A stretch of 64,000 nucleotides of DNA, from NCBI RefSeq assembly GCF_014384905.1, contig NZ_JACRSV010000005.1, positions 1 to 64,000 on the forward strand, in the 5' to 3' direction. Shown here piece by piece: positions 55,536 to 64,000 of this stretch; the stretch's first letter is position 1; each line of letters starts with the position of its first letter. This DNA comes from Fumia xinanensis. GTDB lineage: Bacteria > Bacillota > Clostridia > Oscillospirales > Ruminococcaceae. A program made the translations under genes and the position numbers. Below the pieces are notes generated by a model. That model was not told the DNA's origin. It saw only the letters and a program-made list of their open reading frames with translations, and made no database searches.

Positions 55536-55907
55536 CTACTGGATATCTTTCCCCGAAAATCCCATAAAATAATACCCCACTTTGGGAGCCAGCATAGGTA
55601 CTGCCACGGCAAACGGATTCAGCCAGATAAATCCCACTGTAAGACAACCTGCGGCCGTTCCGAAGCGGAGCAGATAACTCAAGATATAAAAAATCCTCGC
55701 GCGGGCAGCACTTTTGTCTGTAAGACGTTTGACTGTGTATGCCAGCGCAAGGTGGTTTAAGACCGCATATATCGTCCCTAACAGGAGGCCAAAAAAAATT
55801 TTACCTCCCACCTGATCCAAACATAAAGCGGAGATCAATATAAACACGGCGTCCAAGAACACCGCAGCGGCCGCAACCACGCGCAGATTGGGCGCAAATT
55901 CTTTCAA
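55536..55907 (-). CDS. ATP synthase subunit I (AtpI-like)
   Basis: A 123-residue protein with four hydrophobic segments, in the usual atpI position before atpB. AtpI-type proteins help assemble the c-ring or handle Mg2+. The sequence itself is weakly conserved, so the call rests on topology and position. Confidence 0.75.
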   Translation of the reverse strand: MKEFAPNLRVVAAAAVFLDAVFILISALCLDQVGGKIFFGLLLGTIYAVLNHLALAYTVKRLTDKSAARARIFYILSYLLRFGTAAGCLTVGFIWLNPFAVAVPMLAPKVGYYFMGFSGKDIQ

Positions 55908-55931
55908 CTGACATCCTCCTCCAAAGCCCTT

Positions 55932-56282
55932 TTATGCTTTGGGTTCTTTTTTGATCCCGTCGGTGAAGTCAATCGGAATGGTAAACAAAATACCGGTCTG
56001 AGGTTCAGACAAATCACCAATTACTTTTTTGATGACCTCTCTGATCGTCACGATTTCATCTTCTTCCGATACAAATAAAATCGTCTTGTTGTTGTCTTTT
56101 GCCGGATCCATGATAGAACGGAGATACGCGATCAGCGGATCGTCTTCGCCGGAATGAGTAAGCACCTGTGCCATACCAGAAGATTCAATAATCGTTGCGC
56201 CGCGGATTCCTGCTTCGGAGAGCTCGACCATCAGTTCATCTAATTTGTCAGTGTTGTTGAGTACGAATACTAAAAGTTTCAT
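55932..56282 (-). CDS. PII-like (GlnB-type) regulatory protein
   Basis: A 116-residue soluble protein with MKLLVFVLNN, then VELSEAGIRGATIIESSGM and a C-terminal TGILFTIPI segment, the ferredoxin-like pattern of the PII family; the T-loop lacks the Tyr51-type uridylylation site. It may bind a nucleotide. It is 24 bases before the AtpI-like gene and probably the first gene of the atp operon, so it may regulate the synthase. This link is inference. Confidence 0.6.
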   Translation of the reverse strand: MKLLVFVLNNTDKLDELMVELSEAGIRGATIIESSGMAQVLTHSGEDDPLIAYLRSIMDPAKDNNKTILFVSEEDEIVTIREVIKKVIGDLSEPQTGILFTIPIDFTDGIKKEPKA

Positions 56283-56320
56283 TTTCTGCCTCCTCTGTCA
56301 GATGTCATTCAAATGCTCAA

Positions 56321-56350
56321 AAAGGCGGACATAAACCTATATCCGCCTTT
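56321..56350 (-). terminator. Terminator of the ROK gene
   Basis: AAAGGCGGA (56321-56329) and its inverse (56342-56350); T-run on the minus strand. Confidence 0.75.
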
Positions 56351-56361
56351 CGCATTGTTTA

Positions 56362-56390
56362 ATTATAGCACATTTCCATAAAAAAGGTAA
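56362..56390 (-). promoter_or_regulatory. Possible atp operon promoter
   Basis: Minus-strand TATAAT (56362-56367) with TTACCT (56385-56390) 17 bp upstream. It is between the ROK terminator and gene, about 80 bases before the PII-like gene. The -35 matches only half of consensus. Confidence 0.4.
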
Positions 56391-57614
56391 TTAGAAACCG
56401 CCTTTATTAATAAAAAATTCACGAGTCGCCAACGAAGCAGCCGCAAGAAAAACGTTTTGGAGGGAAATGCCGCTCCGGGCGACCAGCTTCTTTCCGGCAT
56501 AGATGGATTTTTCCTGGGCCGTCTTAATAATGTACTCCGCGAGGTATTCAAAAGCCTCTCCCTCGCCGAACAAAATAATCCTGTCAGGATCGAAAAACAG
56601 CACCATATCATGGAAAAGGGAGAGATAGGCATCACCGGTATCCCTAAAAACCTCCAACACCGGCATATCCTGAGGAATATACTCTGGCTGGCGGAACAAA
56701 TCAATCACCTTCTGAAACAAGCCAGAAGTCTGTTCCCACAAAATTGGCGTTTTCTCCGGGGAATACACTTCCTTGATCCGATTCAAAAAACGCTCCTGAG
56801 AGAGTACCGCACTGACACAGCCATTCTTTCCGCACTGGCATTCCGGCTCACTATCGATTCTGTAATGCGCAATATCCAAAACGTTTCCATGAGAACCATG
56901 ATAAAGCTCCTGGCCAATGCTGATTGCACAGTCAAACTCTTTTGCATACCGGATAACCAAAACGTTTTTCAACTGCTCATCAGAATTTTGGGTGTAATCG
57001 GCCTCAGCAGTAGCCACGCCGTCTATCAAAGAACCAAACGCCATCGATACGCCCACAAACATGGATAACCGTTCCTGAAGGCCGTTATAGTCCACTTCTC
57101 CGTCAGGGCCGACAGAGACCTTTAACATGCTATAATAATCCTTGCTTACACTTACGCCTAATCCGGCAACCAGGCTGGGCTTCAGATCATTTTTATACAT
57201 AATATCCTGATAGAGCTTTTCAACCGCCGCAAAAATATCCTCAGCGTTGTCTTCCGGTCCGATGACTTTGGTGTGCTTTTCAATAATATCGCCTTTTAAA
57301 GTGCAAAGGCCGAAGTAAATTAACCCGTTGTCGATGACTAAGCCCATCCCCATTTTGTAGGTAGGGTTGACGTCCAGCAGGATTTTCTTTCTCCCCCTGG
57401 GAATTTTATTTCCCTTGGGAAGCTGTTTCCCTTTTTCGTAAATAATTCCCTGTTCGATCATTTCATTTGTGATGATCGTGACAGCTGCTTTAGTAATCCC
57501 GATTTTCCTCGCAATGTCAATACGGGATGTGGGTCCTTCGTTTCGCAGAAGTTTTAAAATCTGCATTCTGTTCTGTCTCTTTAAATCCAATTTGCTGATT
57601 CCATTAGTCGCCAT
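56391..57614 (-). CDS. ROK family transcriptional regulator
   Basis: A 407-residue repressor: N-terminal winged HTH (about 10-70, GPTSRIDIARKIGITKAAV) and a ROK domain with the zinc cluster CQCGKNGC near residue 262. ROK repressors respond to sugars such as N-acetylglucosamine, xylose or glucose. The giant hexosaminidase gene, on the other strand, starts 1.4 kb away, so amino-sugar control is plausible. No DxGxT kinase signature is evident, so it may be a regulator without kinase activity. Confidence 0.88.
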   Translation of the reverse strand: MATNGISKLDLKRQNRMQILKLLRNEGPTSRIDIARKIGITKAAVTIITNEMIEQGIIYEKGKQLPKGNKIPRGRKKILLDVNPTYKMGMGLVIDNGLIYFGLCTLKGDIIEKHTKVIGPEDNAEDIFAAVEKLYQDIMYKNDLKPSLVAGLGVSVSKDYYSMLKVSVGPDGEVDYNGLQERLSMFVGVSMAFGSLIDGVATAEADYTQNSDEQLKNVLVIRYAKEFDCAISIGQELYHGSHGNVLDIAHYRIDSEPECQCGKNGCVSAVLSQERFLNRIKEVYSPEKTPILWEQTSGLFQKVIDLFRQPEYIPQDMPVLEVFRDTGDAYLSLFHDMVLFFDPDRIILFGEGEAFEYLAEYIIKTAQEKSIYAGKKLVARSGISLQNVFLAAASLATREFFINKGGF

Positions 57615-57784
57615 GATCGCACCCTTCAGCCTTCCGTCTCCCTGTCATTTCGACAAGTTATTTTAGACATAATTTTCCACTTTTTTCGGACTTTTCTATT
57701 TTTATTATAACAAATAACCATAGATGAATTCTTTGCTAAATTATGAATAAAAGAAAATTATTATATTAAAAAATCATAACTTTT

Positions 57785-58528
57785 TTAAACAAATAATGTC
57801 CTTTTAAACTGATCATTATAGTAAGGATAGGCAGTAAACACGTCGTTTGTATCTAAAGTGCCTAATAATACTTCACTATAATTGTGCATATTTTGCTTTT
57901 CCAGTTCTTTTTTCAACCAAGATTCATCTTTTCCCATCTGTTTCAGGTTTCCGGGAATTAAATTTCCATCCACAATCACATTGGCCACAAGTTCCTGCTG
58001 CTGCGGAGAAATTTTCAGATCCTCCGTATTGACAGGGCGCTTTCCTTCTTTGGGAAGAATGCTCAGATGGCCGCTGGTCTCCATCACCACACTATAGACA
58101 TCGGAAAGGTCGAAATAACCGTTATGGCGGCATTCCGCCGTTAAATCGTCCAGGTCGTACTTTGCCCGTAACATATTTTTGGGATAAATCTTCCCTTTAT
58201 CCATCAATATAATTGGAGTTCCGTTGAAAAATTTGCGTGCTTTGTAGGACTTGCAGTTCCACAGTGAAATACCAGCGGCAATCAACCCGTAAATGGCCAT
58301 AGCGAAAATGCAATCTATGACCGGGGTATCGGCCGCAAAGGCCATTTCCCCTGCGATAGAGCCAATGGAAATCCCGATAATATAGTCAAAAAAGGTCAGC
58401 TGGGAGATCTGTTTGAACCCCATGATTTTTGTCAGAATAAATAATGTCGTCACCGACGCAAGGCTCCTTAATAAAATTTCTCCTGATTGAAGCCAGTCAA
58501 AGGAACGAAACCAATCTAACATAGCCAT
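57785..58528 (-). CDS. DUF421 family membrane protein (YetF-like)
   Basis: A 247-residue protein with three N-terminal hydrophobic segments (about 10-90) and a soluble C-terminal domain (about 95-247). Spans LTFFDYIIGISIGSIAGE and RAKYDLDDLTAE are characteristic of DUF421. Some members act in spore membranes; the function here is unknown. Its start follows AGGAG. Confidence 0.85.
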   Translation of the reverse strand: MAMLDWFRSFDWLQSGEILLRSLASVTTLFILTKIMGFKQISQLTFFDYIIGISIGSIAGEMAFAADTPVIDCIFAMAIYGLIAAGISLWNCKSYKARKFFNGTPIILMDKGKIYPKNMLRAKYDLDDLTAECRHNGYFDLSDVYSVVMETSGHLSILPKEGKRPVNTEDLKISPQQQELVANVIVDGNLIPGNLKQMGKDESWLKKELEKQNMHNYSEVLLGTLDTNDVFTAYPYYNDQFKRTLFV

Positions 58529-58974
58529 TCTCCTTTATAATATTTTCAAATGTTAGTATCTTCCCAACGAAAGCAATCTAAACATAAAAAGTTGCAACAA
58601 TAAATCAATTTTTTGTTCAGGACAGGCCTATAAAGTCAAAAAAATTCTATTGCATCATTTATTATTTCTACTAAAATATGAAGTACAGCATCTATCTGTA
58701 TAAAAAATATGAACATGTGATAAAGATTTTAGGCTTAGCAACAAAATACTTTTTGAATTTGGCAACATATATGCCAAGATAAACATCATTTATAGAAAAC
58801 ATCTGGTTGTTTTACATATTTACTCGTGTTATTCTGGGAGCCCGCTGGTCTTACGGCAGAAATTGCGATATATAGAAACGGTATGCTTCACTTAGTTGTA
58901 TGAAGGGACTTTTGGGGGAAGGTAGGAGATCCTCTGAAAGCCTGACATAAATAGTTTAAAAGGAGATTGATGAG
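58529..58974 (+). other. Long non-coding region upstream of the hexosaminidase gene
   Basis: No gene seen. It is AT-rich and includes a possible promoter TTGTTT (58808-58813) to TATTCT (58831-58836), 17-bp spacer, and the palindrome TTGGCA-N7-TGCCAA (58759-58777) upstream. The leader to the start is about 135 bases. Confidence 0.4.
58759..58777. promoter_or_regulatory. Possible operator of the hexosaminidase gene
   Basis: TTGGCA and TGCCAA are separated by seven bases, about 30 bp upstream of a candidate -35 site. A nearby ROK repressor is a candidate binder. Confidence 0.35.
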
Positions 58975-61900
58975 ATGTTGCACAAACGACTCAAAAAACG
59001 TCTTGCGATGTGTTTGTCGGCAGTTCTTGCTGTAACGTGTATGCTGAGTAGTATACCGGTACAAGCGCAGTCGCTCAGACTGGGATCTACCGATAAGGTC
59101 AATTTGGCAAGTGGTCTTACCTATGAAACCAACTGGTTAAGAGAAGATTTCAATAGTGATACCTACTCTGACTACGACCATGTCAAAATGACCGACGGCA
59201 AAAAAGCAAGCAGTATTTGGGCGGCAGAATGTGCAGGTTTTAAAAGGAGAGCATCAGATGAACCTGTTACATTCACCTTTGATTTAGGCTCAAAGAAAGA
59301 GGTAAACGAAGTAAACTTTTCCGGTTGGGACGGAAACGAAAGCGGTGTTCGCAACCCCAACCACTTCAAAGTAGAATATACCGACGACAATGGAGACTGG
59401 CAGCTCTTCTATGAAGGCGACGTTGGCCGCGCTTCCCCCGAAGGGTACGAGGTTGCCTACCAGTATGGATACGAAATGCCGGATAACGGATCTGTCACTA
59501 CACAGAATATCCGTCTGTCCTTGTCATTTGACCCTTCATCCGGCGTTGCGTTTTTGGATGAAATTGAAATTTTATCCCCCGCAGCCGGTTCATCCAACCC
59601 TTCCGTTGATTTTGTAAACATTGCCTTGAACAAACCCTATACTATTACCACCCCTCATAAAGATTGGGACGCTGATCACCCGACCACAGGTAACGAGTAT
59701 ACCGATGGTATCTATGGAAACGGCGACTACAATGACCTTTCTTATGCACACGTTAATATTCAGGACAGCGCAGTAGACACGATCATCGAGTTTGATCTGG
59801 GCGCAGAATATGACATCAACGGTGTTCAGTTGAGCGGTTTTTACTATACCGATGCGTATATCTACACCCCTAAAAATTTCCGCCTGGAATACTTTGATGG
59901 AGCTGAATGGAAACTGCTGGTTGCTTCTCCGGAGTCAATCGGTTATCCATCGGGCATCGGCACCTTCGGCGGTGACACTTATAAAGCCGCTCTCCCCGAT
60001 AGCGGCACCGTCAAGGCTCAGAAAGTCCGTCTGGTGACCCGTCCCTGGAGTACTGGCCTGTACTTCGACGAAATCGAGATTCTGGGAATCGGCAATGGCG
60101 AGGAGCCTACGCCTCCTGGCGATAAGCCTTCTATGGAATTGCCCGCCGACGACGTAGCAGTCATTTCCTCCGGTATGAAATATACAGCTGCTCCTGCAAT
60201 TCAGTTTGAAAACGGCTACAGCGACTCCACCCCCTCCAAGCTCACAAATGGCAAGCTCGCTTCCTCCAAAGATGATACCTCCAGCATCGTTGGTATCAAG
60301 CTGACCGCAGGCCAGCCGCAGGAGCTGATCTTCGAGTTTACTGCTGACCAAAAATTCCGGGGCATGTCCTTCCACGGCTGGAGCGACAGCGTACTGCCCT
60401 CCTATAAAGTGGATTACCAGCTCCCCGACAGCAACTGGTCTGTCATTAAAGAAGATGCTGTCGCGGCAAACGGCCATGACTACACTGTTGACACTTTGAT
60501 TGCAGGCGGCAATGCAGCCAACACCAAGAAGGTCCGCCTGACCCTCACTGCTGATCAGGATACGACGGTATATCTGGATGAAATCGCCGTATACGAGAAA
60601 AAAGTGGAGCCGCTGCCTCCTACAGTGGACCCCAACAATATTATTGGCGGCGTCAAATACACGACGAACCTGAAAGACGGAAACGCCAACGCCAGCCCGG
60701 CTGAAGGCGACTATCACCCTGGCCACCCCGATGTAGGCCGCAACCGGCTGACCGACGGCGTGAAAGCAGGCAAAGGATCTTCGTGGTCCGCTGCCGCTAC
60801 CGTAGGCCTCCATGTTCCTTCTCCCGATGTCCAACATGATGATCCAAATGAAAAGCGCATTATCACGGAATTCAACATGGAAGAGGCAAGATCCTTCCAG
60901 CAAATTTCTTTCTCAAGCTTTTTGGATGCTCAAAACGGTATTTTATATCCCAGACATCTTTTAATTGAGTACAAAAGCGGAGACGGCGAGTGGATTAATC
61001 TCTTTGACAGAGACGTCAGCGTAGCTGGTGCAAGTATGACAGAGTTTATCTACCGTGTACCGGATAACGGCTCGATCGAGTGTACCGACATTCGCCTCTC
61101 CTTTACCGCTGGTAAAGATTCTGGATGCTGGCTCTTTATCGACGAAATCGAAGTTCTGGAAAAGGCTACTTCCAATATGCCCAACCTGAACCCCGAAGCC
61201 GGTAACTGCAAAAACATTTTGCAGGGTATTCCGTATACGACAACCTTAATAAACGGAAATGCCAACGCCGACCCGAAAGAAGGAGATTACCATCCTTCTC
61301 ATCTGGATCCCAATAAAAAATTCCTGACCGACGGCGTAAGAGGCAGCGACTGGATGAGCAACGGTATCCTAATGTTTGCCGCCCGCGACGCCGCCCACTC
61401 TATCCCCGGCGAATTTGTCTTTGACCTGGGCGAGGTTAAGACCTTCGAGCAGGCCAATATCGGCATTATCACCAGTGGTGATCCCGCTATTTACGCTCCT
61501 TCTAAAATCACCGTTAAAGTATCCAACGATCCCGGTGAAGACAAAGAGTGGAAAATGGTTGGAAATTACAAGTGGAAAGACTCAAAAGAGCAAGGTAAAG
61601 AAGTGGTTTTGGTCGCCCCCGACGGCGAACCCATCGAAGCCCAGTATGTGATGGTTGAATTCTATCACAACGAAGCTTGGATCTGCGTAGATGAAGTTCA
61701 AATCTACGACCACCCCACCGGCCAGGATGCCGACGCTGCTCTCACTCTAAAACAGCCCCCTCTGGAAATGCTGAGAGACACCCCTCCCACCATTTCTGAG
61801 GACGGCACACATGTCGTTTTGCCCGAATCCCCCTCTGAGTTCTATGACATTGAACTTTTTGGCTCGGACAACAAAACGGTTGTTGATTTGGATGGAAATA

Positions 61901-64000
61901 TCCACACTCCTCTCTTTGATACAACTGTCAATCTGATGTATAAAGCTGTATTAAAAGAGGACCCCACCAATTTTGAAAAAGGCGACTACAACGTCCAGAT
62001 TACCATTCCCGGAAAATATTCGGTAGAAAACGGCGACAACGAAAAGCCCGACACTCTGCCTGCTCTCCGCGAATGGAAAGGCGGCAACGGCGAGTTTACT
62101 CTCACCGATACTTCCGCCATTGTCATCGCTCCTTCTGCCGATGCAAGAACTGAAGAAATCGCCAACGATGTAAAAGATTTCTTCAAGGATATGCTGGGCA
62201 GAGAGATTGCTGTGAAAAAAGGCGAAGCCGCAGCAGGCGACGTTTACCTGAAACTGGATTCCTCCATCCCCGAAATGGGCGAGGAAGGCTATTACATGAA
62301 CGTCACTGATAAAGTCGTCATCACCTCTCCTCGCTACACCGGATTGCTGTACGGCGGCATTACTGCGACTCAGATTCTCTACGACGACGAAGACCATCTG
62401 AACATTCCTCAGGGTATCGCCCGCGACTACCCCATGTACGAAGTTCGCAGCGGTATGGTGGACGTGGCTCGTGCCTTTGTCCCCATGGATTACCTGAAGG
62501 AAATAACCCGGTACTTCTCCTGGTTCAAGCTCAATGAACTTCACCTGCACGTCAACGACCGCGGTGAAAACAATTACCAAGCTTTCCGTATCGAAAGTGA
62601 TCTGGAAGGTCTTACCGCTACCGACGGTTCTTACTCCAAAAAAGAATACCGCGAATATCAGAAAGAGGCTCTCAAATACGGCATCCACATCGTTACCGAA
62701 TTTGAGACTCCCGGCCACGCAAACAGCTTTGGCAACATTCCCGGTATCTCGATGCTCGACCCCTCCCACATCAACATCGGAGACGAAGCATCTGTCAACA
62801 TCGTCAAGAGCCTCTTTGATGAAATGCTTGGCGGAGACGATCCTGTCATCATCAAGGAAAACAAAGTAGTCCATATCGGCACCGACGAGTACGCCTATAA
62901 CGACAACAACAGCCAGGCGATCCGCGATTATACTTATGACATCGCAGAATATGTCAAGAGCCTTGGCTACACCCCCAGGTTCTGGGGCGGCCTCTGGGGC
63001 AACTCCGGTTTGCCCAACGGCGTTACCACCACTACCGGTATCCAGACAAACTTCTGGGCTCATGACGATCCCAAATACAATGTCAACTACCAGACCCTTT
63101 ATGACGCAAACTACGACGTTGTAGCAACTGTAAACGAACTCCTTTACATGGTTCCCGGCGGCAGCGCCTTCGTCGATTATCTCGACCTGACAAAGCTTTA
63201 CAATCAGTGGAATGTCAACTGGCTGACACTGAACGGATCTATCCGGATGCCCCTCGGCCATCCTCAGACCCTGGGTGCAGAATTTGCTGTCTGGAACGAT
63301 AAACACACTTCCGGCGGCGGATTGTCTTACCATGACGTCTTCCAGCGTGTAAAATACGGCGTTGTCCTTCTCTCCGAGAAGAACTGGCAGGGTGAACCCA
63401 CCGAGGGCCAGAACGCCAGAGGATTCCTGGACAGAGTTGCTAAGTTCTGGAACACCGTTCCCGGCGTAAACCCTAACCGTTATATTGAAAGCGAAACCGG
63501 TACTTTGGTCGATTACGACTTTGAGTCGGTAAACGGCACTACTGTAAACGACCATTCTGGCAACGCATATGACGCCACTTTGACAAACGGCTCCATCGTC
63601 GACGGCAAAGACGGCAAAGGCGTTTCCCTGAGCGGTAACGGATACCTTTCCCTTCCCATGGATGGCATAGGCTTCCCCTATACTGTTGAATTTGATATTA
63701 AACTCAATAGTGCTCCTTCTAAAGATGCCACCCTCTTCAGCGGCAGAGATGCCACTTTCTATCTGAACATGGACGGCACTGGAAAAATGGGCTTTAAACG
63801 TGACGGTTACGTCATGGGTACCTCCCACGGCAAATCCCAGGCTGTATTTAGGCCCGACGGTTACGCCTATTCCTTCGGCTATGAACTTCCTGTAGGTGAA
63901 TGGGTCCATGTGAAGATCAGCGGCGGTAAGCAATTTACTACTCTGACTGTAAATGGTCAGGAGTACAAAGCTGAGATGCAGAACTCCATCGTCGGAAACA
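58975..64000 (+). CDS. Secreted multidomain GH20 beta-N-acetylhexosaminidase, C-terminus missing
   Basis: An open frame of at least 1,675 residues, cut by the window edge. A signal peptide (1-32, cleavage near VQAQS) is followed by five discoidin/F5-8C-like repeats (about 42-200, 212-377, 393-543, 555-730, 745-915; each with TDG and FDEIEI-type motifs), a GH20b domain (about 1035-1135), the GH20 catalytic barrel (about 1150-1500; catalytic pair Asp1304-Glu1305 in HIGTDEY) and a LamG-like lectin domain (from about 1515). It probably cleaves terminal N-acetylhexosamines from mucin glycans. The standard HIGGDE has Thr at the second Gly. Start: ATG 58975 after AAAGGAG. Confidence 0.92.
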   Translation, partial: MLHKRLKKRLAMCLSAVLAVTCMLSSIPVQAQSLRLGSTDKVNLASGLTYETNWLREDFNSDTYSDYDHVKMTDGKKASSIWAAECAGFKRRASDEPVTFTFDLGSKKEVNEVNFSGWDGNESGVRNPNHFKVEYTDDNGDWQLFYEGDVGRASPEGYEVAYQYGYEMPDNGSVTTQNIRLSLSFDPSSGVAFLDEIEILSPAAGSSNPSVDFVNIALNKPYTITTPHKDWDADHPTTGNEYTDGIYGNGDYNDLSYAHVNIQDSAVDTIIEFDLGAEYDINGVQLSGFYYTDAYIYTPKNFRLEYFDGAEWKLLVASPESIGYPSGIGTFGGDTYKAALPDSGTVKAQKVRLVTRPWSTGLYFDEIEILGIGNGEEPTPPGDKPSMELPADDVAVISSGMKYTAAPAIQFENGYSDSTPSKLTNGKLASSKDDTSSIVGIKLTAGQPQELIFEFTADQKFRGMSFHGWSDSVLPSYKVDYQLPDSNWSVIKEDAVAANGHDYTVDTLIAGGNAANTKKVRLTLTADQDTTVYLDEIAVYEKKVEPLPPTVDPNNIIGGVKYTTNLKDGNANASPAEGDYHPGHPDVGRNRLTDGVKAGKGSSWSAAATVGLHVPSPDVQHDDPNEKRIITEFNMEEARSFQQISFSSFLDAQNGILYPRHLLIEYKSGDGEWINLFDRDVSVAGASMTEFIYRVPDNGSIECTDIRLSFTAGKDSGCWLFIDEIEVLEKATSNMPNLNPEAGNCKNILQGIPYTTTLINGNANADPKEGDYHPSHLDPNKKFLTDGVRGSDWMSNGILMFAARDAAHSIPGEFVFDLGEVKTFEQANIGIITSGDPAIYAPSKITVKVSNDPGEDKEWKMVGNYKWKDSKEQGKEVVLVAPDGEPIEAQYVMVEFYHNEAWICVDEVQIYDHPTGQDADAALTLKQPPLEMLRDTPPTISEDGTHVVLPESPSEFYDIELFGSDNKTVVDLDGNIHTPLFDTTVNLMYKAVLKEDPTNFEKGDYNVQITIPGKYSVENGDNEKPDTLPALREWKGGNGEFTLTDTSAIVIAPSADARTEEIANDVKDFFKDMLGREIAVKKGEAAAGDVYLKLDSSIPEMGEEGYYMNVTDKVVITSPRYTGLLYGGITATQILYDDEDHLNIPQGIARDYPMYEVRSGMVDVARAFVPMDYLKEITRYFSWFKLNELHLHVNDRGENNYQAFRIESDLEGLTATDGSYSKKEYREYQKEALKYGIHIVTEFETPGHANSFGNIPGISMLDPSHINIGDEASVNIVKSLFDEMLGGDDPVIIKENKVVHIGTDEYAYNDNNSQAIRDYTYDIAEYVKSLGYTPRFWGGLWGNSGLPNGVTTTTGIQTNFWAHDDPKYNVNYQTLYDANYDVVATVNELLYMVPGGSAFVDYLDLTKLYNQWNVNWLTLNGSIRMPLGHPQTLGAEFAVWNDKHTSGGGLSYHDVFQRVKYGVVLLSEKNWQGEPTEGQNARGFLDRVAKFWNTVPGVNPNRYIESETGTLVDYDFESVNGTTVNDHSGNAYDATLTNGSIVDGKDGKGVSLSGNGYLSLPMDGIGFPYTVEFDIKLNSAPSKDATLFSGRDATFYLNMDGTGKMGFKRDGYVMGTSHGKSQAVFRPDGYAYSFGYELPVGEWVHVKISGGKQFTTLTVNGQEYKAEMQNSIVGN

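Noticed and set aside
61951..63933. A 660-codon open frame on the minus strand inside the hexosaminidase gene
   Set aside because: It is a mirror of the long GC-biased forward frame, has no ribosome site and no recognisable domain; the forward frame encodes a signal peptide and GH20 motifs.

Overview
The window comes from a low-to-medium GC, endospore-forming, anaerobic Clostridia chromosome, most likely an Oscillospiraceae/Ruminococcaceae-type gut bacterium. The signs are a spoIIAA-spoIIAB-sigF operon, a reverse rubrerythrin under a PerR-like operator, T-box leaders, a CIRCE-controlled clpB, an F-type ATP synthase whose c-subunit carries the Na+-binding signature, and a Tn4451/TnpX-type mobile element. 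No organism-level identification was possible without a search.

Region 1 (1-1260) holds azlCD, a branched-chain amino acid exporter with its own promoter. Region 2 (about 1273-16379) is a 15.1 kb integrated element that appears to have split a bidirectional terminator between azlD and a convergent flippase gene. All its genes are on the minus strand. From right to left they are: a TnpV-like protein and a DUF6809 protein; then a cargo operon (HTH regulator, hsdR, hsdM, hsdS, a two-TM zinc-ribbon protein, a HEPN/TIGR02391 protein, a DUF6236-like protein and a second HEPN protein); then 1.1 kb of non-coding, extremely hairpin-rich DNA with a candidate oriT; then a mobilization module (DUF3847 protein and a MobA/MobL relaxase whose natural start codon reads ATC) and finally a TnpW-like protein and the large serine recombinase. 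The most unusual parts are the four extra cargo genes behind the type I restriction system and the array of six palindromes, about 34 bp apart, whose arms co-vary around a constant centre.

Region 3 (16388-24006) is a surface glycopolymer cluster transcribed leftward from one promoter: GT2, CDP-glycerol glycerophosphotransferase, TagD, GT4, O-antigen-type polymerase, LicD and flippase. It suggests a glycerol-phosphate polymer, perhaps decorated with phosphocholine. Region 4 (24210-28927) holds a Ca2+-type P-type ATPase, an SDR reductase and an SGNH lipase-like protein. Region 5 (28933-38793) holds clpB, dCTP deaminase, a NUDIX hydrolase, a sigma/beta-propeller pair, a B12-radical SAM protein, a candidate small RNA and reverse rubrerythrin. 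Region 6 (38851-46439) is the leucine operon leuACDB behind a T-box, then a DUF554 membrane protein behind its own T-box, then metY. Region 7 (46442-48955) has an HTH protein, a DUF6886-like protein and the spoIIA operon. Region 8 (49013-56367) is the atpIBEFHAGDC operon, led by a PII-like gene. Region 9 (56391-64000) has a ROK repressor, a DUF421 protein and the start of a giant secreted GH20 hexosaminidase that runs off the window.

All function calls rest on recognised motifs and family resemblance read by eye; no database search was run.
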